From positions 2,837,551-2,901,550 of the forward strand of contig NZ_KZ614144.1 of NCBI RefSeq assembly GCF_002884445.1: DNA of 64,000 nt, written 5' to 3'. Shown here piece after piece: positions 61,870-64,000 of this stretch; position 1 is the first letter of the stretch; each line of letters opens with the position of its first letter. The notes beneath the pieces were generated by a model. That model saw nothing but the letters and a program-made list of their open reading frames with translations, did no database searches and had not been told where the DNA came from. The DNA is from Paenibacillus castaneae (lineage in GTDB: Bacteria > Bacillota > Bacilli > Paenibacillales > Paenibacillaceae). The position numbers and the translations under genes were made by a program.

Positions 61870-62933
61870 AGAACAGAAGTGCAATATATCTAGATGTGAT
61901 AGGAATTATCGGAGCTGTCCTTGCAGCTTTGGTAATCGGAATAATCATAATCTTCTGCGTGAGTAATGAGCCGATTTCCGCGATTCATGCTTTCTTGGTC
62001 GAGCCGTTGACGAACGCATTCACGCTTGGGTCCGTTCTGAATCGGATGGTGCCCTTAGTATTCACAGGTCTTGCGATTGTTGTCGTTTTTCAGAGCGGCG
62101 TATTCAGTATGGGAGCAGAAGGCCAATTGTATATTGGTGCCTTGACAGGGGCGTTAGCCGCAGTTTATATTCCAGGACTTTCACCTTGGCTTCATATTCC
62201 TTTGGTTATTCTATGCTCCATCGTTGGCGGCGGATTGTTCGGCATGCTGCCGGGACTTCTGAAAGCATATTTCAAGGCAGATGAGATCGTATCAACCTTG
62301 ATGTTCAACTTTATTGCGGTCTTATTCGTTTCTTATTTGCTCAATAATGTGTTTAAGGATGCTAGCAGCGGTGGATTTGCTCGCACACCTTATATTCAGG
62401 ACAGTGCAAAGCTATTTCAGATTATCCCTGGATTCCCTACTCATTATGGATTTATCATTGCGCTCCTAGCTGTGGCCGTTGTTTATTTATTGCTTTACAA
62501 AACAAGGACTGGCTATGAGCTGAGACTGGTAGGGAAAAATCCGTTATTTGCACAATATGGTGGAATAAAAACTAAAAAAGTAATCGTACTAAGCATAACA
62601 ATCAGCGGTGCGCTTGCGGGATTAGGCGGCGCTGTTGAAGTGATGGGTGTACATGGCGCTTTGAAGGATAATTTCTCTGCTGGTCTGGGGTTTGACGGAA
62701 TTATCGTATCTCTTCTCGCAAGAAATCATCCGGTTGCGGTCATTATTACAGCTTTCTTCTACGCTTATTTACAAATCGGCGGTCAAACGATGCAAGCTAA
62801 TAGTGATGTTCCTCGTGATTTAGCGATTATTATCCAGGCGATTCTTGTAGTATTTGTATCATCCCAAGCGATATTCAACTATTTAAAGCAAAGAAAAGCA
62901 TCGAGAACGGGAGGTGCTAGCATTGCTAAGTAG
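61866..62933 (+). CDS. Nucleoside ABC transporter permease 1 (NupP/YufP type)
   Basis: A 355-residue BPD_transp_2 permease with about nine hydrophobic helices. The N-terminus has GAVLAALVIGIIIIFCVS; VVFQSGVFSMGAEGQLYIGA and FKADEIVSTLMFNFIAVL are conserved permease segments; ALAGLGGAVEVMGVHG is the coupling region. Overlaps the ATPase gene by 4 bases. Forms the heteromeric channel with the next gene. Confidence 0.93.
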   Translation: MKNRSAIYLDVIGIIGAVLAALVIGIIIIFCVSNEPISAIHAFLVEPLTNAFTLGSVLNRMVPLVFTGLAIVVVFQSGVFSMGAEGQLYIGALTGALAAVYIPGLSPWLHIPLVILCSIVGGGLFGMLPGLLKAYFKADEIVSTLMFNFIAVLFVSYLLNNVFKDASSGGFARTPYIQDSAKLFQIIPGFPTHYGFIIALLAVAVVYLLLYKTRTGYELRLVGKNPLFAQYGGIKTKKVIVLSITISGALAGLGGAVEVMGVHGALKDNFSAGLGFDGIIVSLLARNHPVAVIITAFFYAYLQIGGQTMQANSDVPRDLAIIIQAILVVFVSSQAIFNYLKQRKASRTGGASIAK

Positions 62934-63861
62934 TATTTGGGAACAGTTCATTAATTTAAGTTTGATCGTGATTGTTCTGCGGATGCTGCCTCCAATATTG
63001 CTTGGAGCACTAGGCGGGCTCATGACAGACCGAGCGGGTGTTATCAACATCGGAATAGAGGGACTAATGCTGGTATCAGCATTCTCCTCAATTGCAATTG
63101 GCGCATGGACAAATAATTGGTTCTTAGGTGTAGTGGGCGGTACTGCTGCTTCCATGCTGGTTAGTTACGCTATGGCATTTTTCAATTTGAAGATGAAAGT
63201 AGATATTATTGTTATTGGATTTGCGGTCAATATTTTTGGAGCAGGTATCACGGTATTGCTAATGAGCATTTTGTTCGGCTCGCATGGTAATTATATTCCC
63301 GCGACCCCTGTGAGCATCCCAGCAATCGTAATCCCTTTCATTGATCAAATACCCGTTATTGGGAAATTGCTAAGCGGCCATAATTTGATGGTCTGGATTT
63401 CTATACTTGCTGTCGTTTTCTGTTATTTCATTATTTATCATACGCCATATGGGTTCCATCTGCGTGCAACCGGAGAAGAGCCGTCAGCTGCAAGATCACT
63501 CGGAATTCGTGTCGAGCGTATCCAATATTCAGCACTTATATGGAGCGGATTTTTCTCGGGGCTGGCAGGTGCCTATTTATCAATGGGAATGACAAGTATG
63601 TTTGTAAGAGATATGACGGCAGGTACCGGTTTCTTGGCTCTAGCTGTTGTTATTTTTGGGAATAAGAATCCATTCGGAATCCTGTTCGGCTCACTCGTAT
63701 TTGCCTTAGCACAAGCAGTTACGCTTGTTATAGAAACTGCACCGGGAAATGCTGTACCAAGCCAACTTATTAAGATGGTTCCTTATACCGTAACGATCAT
63801 CGCTCTAGTTGTTTATGCATTACGCAAAAGATCCTACAAAAAAATACGGACAAGCGCATAG
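62923..63861 (+). CDS. Nucleoside ABC transporter permease 2 (NupQ/YufQ type)
   Basis: A 312-residue permease. The TTG at 62923, 6 bases after GGGAGGTG, is chosen; it overlaps the end of permease 1. LGALGGLMTDRAGVINIGIEGLML is the conserved entry segment and GFAVNIFGAGITVLLM and SGFFSGLAGAYLSMG follow. It belongs to the same family as permease 1 with a shorter N-terminus, as usual in NupNOPQ-type systems. Confidence 0.92.
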   Translation: MLSSIWEQFINLSLIVIVLRMLPPILLGALGGLMTDRAGVINIGIEGLMLVSAFSSIAIGAWTNNWFLGVVGGTAASMLVSYAMAFFNLKMKVDIIVIGFAVNIFGAGITVLLMSILFGSHGNYIPATPVSIPAIVIPFIDQIPVIGKLLSGHNLMVWISILAVVFCYFIIYHTPYGFHLRATGEEPSAARSLGIRVERIQYSALIWSGFFSGLAGAYLSMGMTSMFVRDMTAGTGFLALAVVIFGNKNPFGILFGSLVFALAQAVTLVIETAPGNAVPSQLIKMVPYTVTIIALVVYALRKRSYKKIRTSA

Positions 63862-63873
63862 GAGGAAGGATAT

Positions 63874-64000
63874 ATGAACGAATTGAAAAAAATTGTGATG
63901 GATTGTGACACTGGAATAGACGATTCTTTGGCTATTATTTACGCATTGAAAACACCGGGTGTTAAGGTAGAAGGAATTAGCACGGTGTTCGGTAATGCTA
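63874..64000 (+). CDS. Nucleoside hydrolase (3' end outside window)
   Basis: Only the first 42 codons are inside. They include the family-defining calcium and ribose motif VMDCDTGIDDSLAIIYAL (DxDxGxDDxxAI) and the following VEGISTVFGN. GGAGGAAGG precedes the ATG, 12 bases after permease 2. The enzyme splits nucleosides to base and ribose and completes the salvage operon. Confidence 0.93.
   Translation, partial: MNELKKIVMDCDTGIDDSLAIIYALKTPGVKVEGISTVFGNA

Overview
The window comes from a spore-forming, low-to-moderate-GC Firmicute, most likely a Paenibacillus or close relative. The evidence is a GerA-type germinant receptor operon, CotD-, CotF- and YjcZ-type spore genes, two T-box leaders, strong Shine-Dalgarno sites with many GTG/TTG starts, and a PA14/GH2/cohesin/dockerin glycosidase of the kind common in Paenibacillus. 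I see no transposase, integrase, prophage, CRISPR array, tRNA or rRNA. The region reads as chromosomal accessory territory: many single-gene units (VOC, DinB, APH-like kinase, GNAT, Nudix, methyltransferase), mostly separated by hairpin terminators, plus several decayed genes.

Layout. 0-9 kb: a DAO-type oxidoreductase, a VOC protein, an AraC regulator beside two aldo/keto reductases, a DinB protein, a short MerR regulator with a 19-bp-spacer promoter, a CotD-like coat protein, an APH-like kinase and free methionine-R-sulfoxide reductase. 9-19 kb: a methyltransferase, an acyltransferase-3 membrane protein, a 1321-residue secreted GH2 enzyme, a 5'-truncated methyltransferase relic, MsrA, YjbR and DUF6157 proteins, and a divergent Crp/Fnr-HAD pair. 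19-26 kb: a membrane protein, a kinase, VOC proteins, a peptidoglycan-binding protein with a silk-like glycine tail, a bacillithiol-transferase gene broken by one stop codon, and an HrtAB-like ABC exporter. 26-32 kb: a gerA-type operon (A, B, C and a small D-like subunit) with a visible sigma-G-type promoter, then a bicupin oxalate decarboxylase homologue with an altered lid.

32-39 kb: an orphan CysC, a hydrolase and a methyltransferase, then two separately promoted T-box transcription units side by side, one controlling a GNAT acetyltransferase (specifier read as AUC, Ile) and one controlling a TrpRS (specifier UGG). I consider this pair the most interesting lead. After it come a VOC protein, a YqeK-like HD phosphohydrolase and a DinB protein. 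39-42 kb: a minus-strand spore-coat cluster with two CotF-like/small-protein pairs flanking a zinc alcohol dehydrogenase. 42-50 kb: a ROK regulator with an autoregulatory palindrome, a maltose-acetyltransferase-like enzyme, two Nudix hydrolases, a signal-peptidase-fold lipoprotein lacking catalytic residues, ABM proteins (one HmoA-like under a Fur box), a kinase and a GNAT.

50-64 kb: cysJI (sulfite to sulfide), a CBS protein, a VOC protein, a Crp/Fnr relic and an FMN-dependent alpha-hydroxy-acid oxidase. The last is a nucleoside-salvage operon: a LacI regulator with two near-identical operators, ribokinase, a BMP-type lipoprotein, an ABC ATPase, two permeases and a nucleoside hydrolase cut by the window end. 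Its logic is uptake of nucleosides, hydrolysis to base and ribose, and phosphorylation of the ribose.
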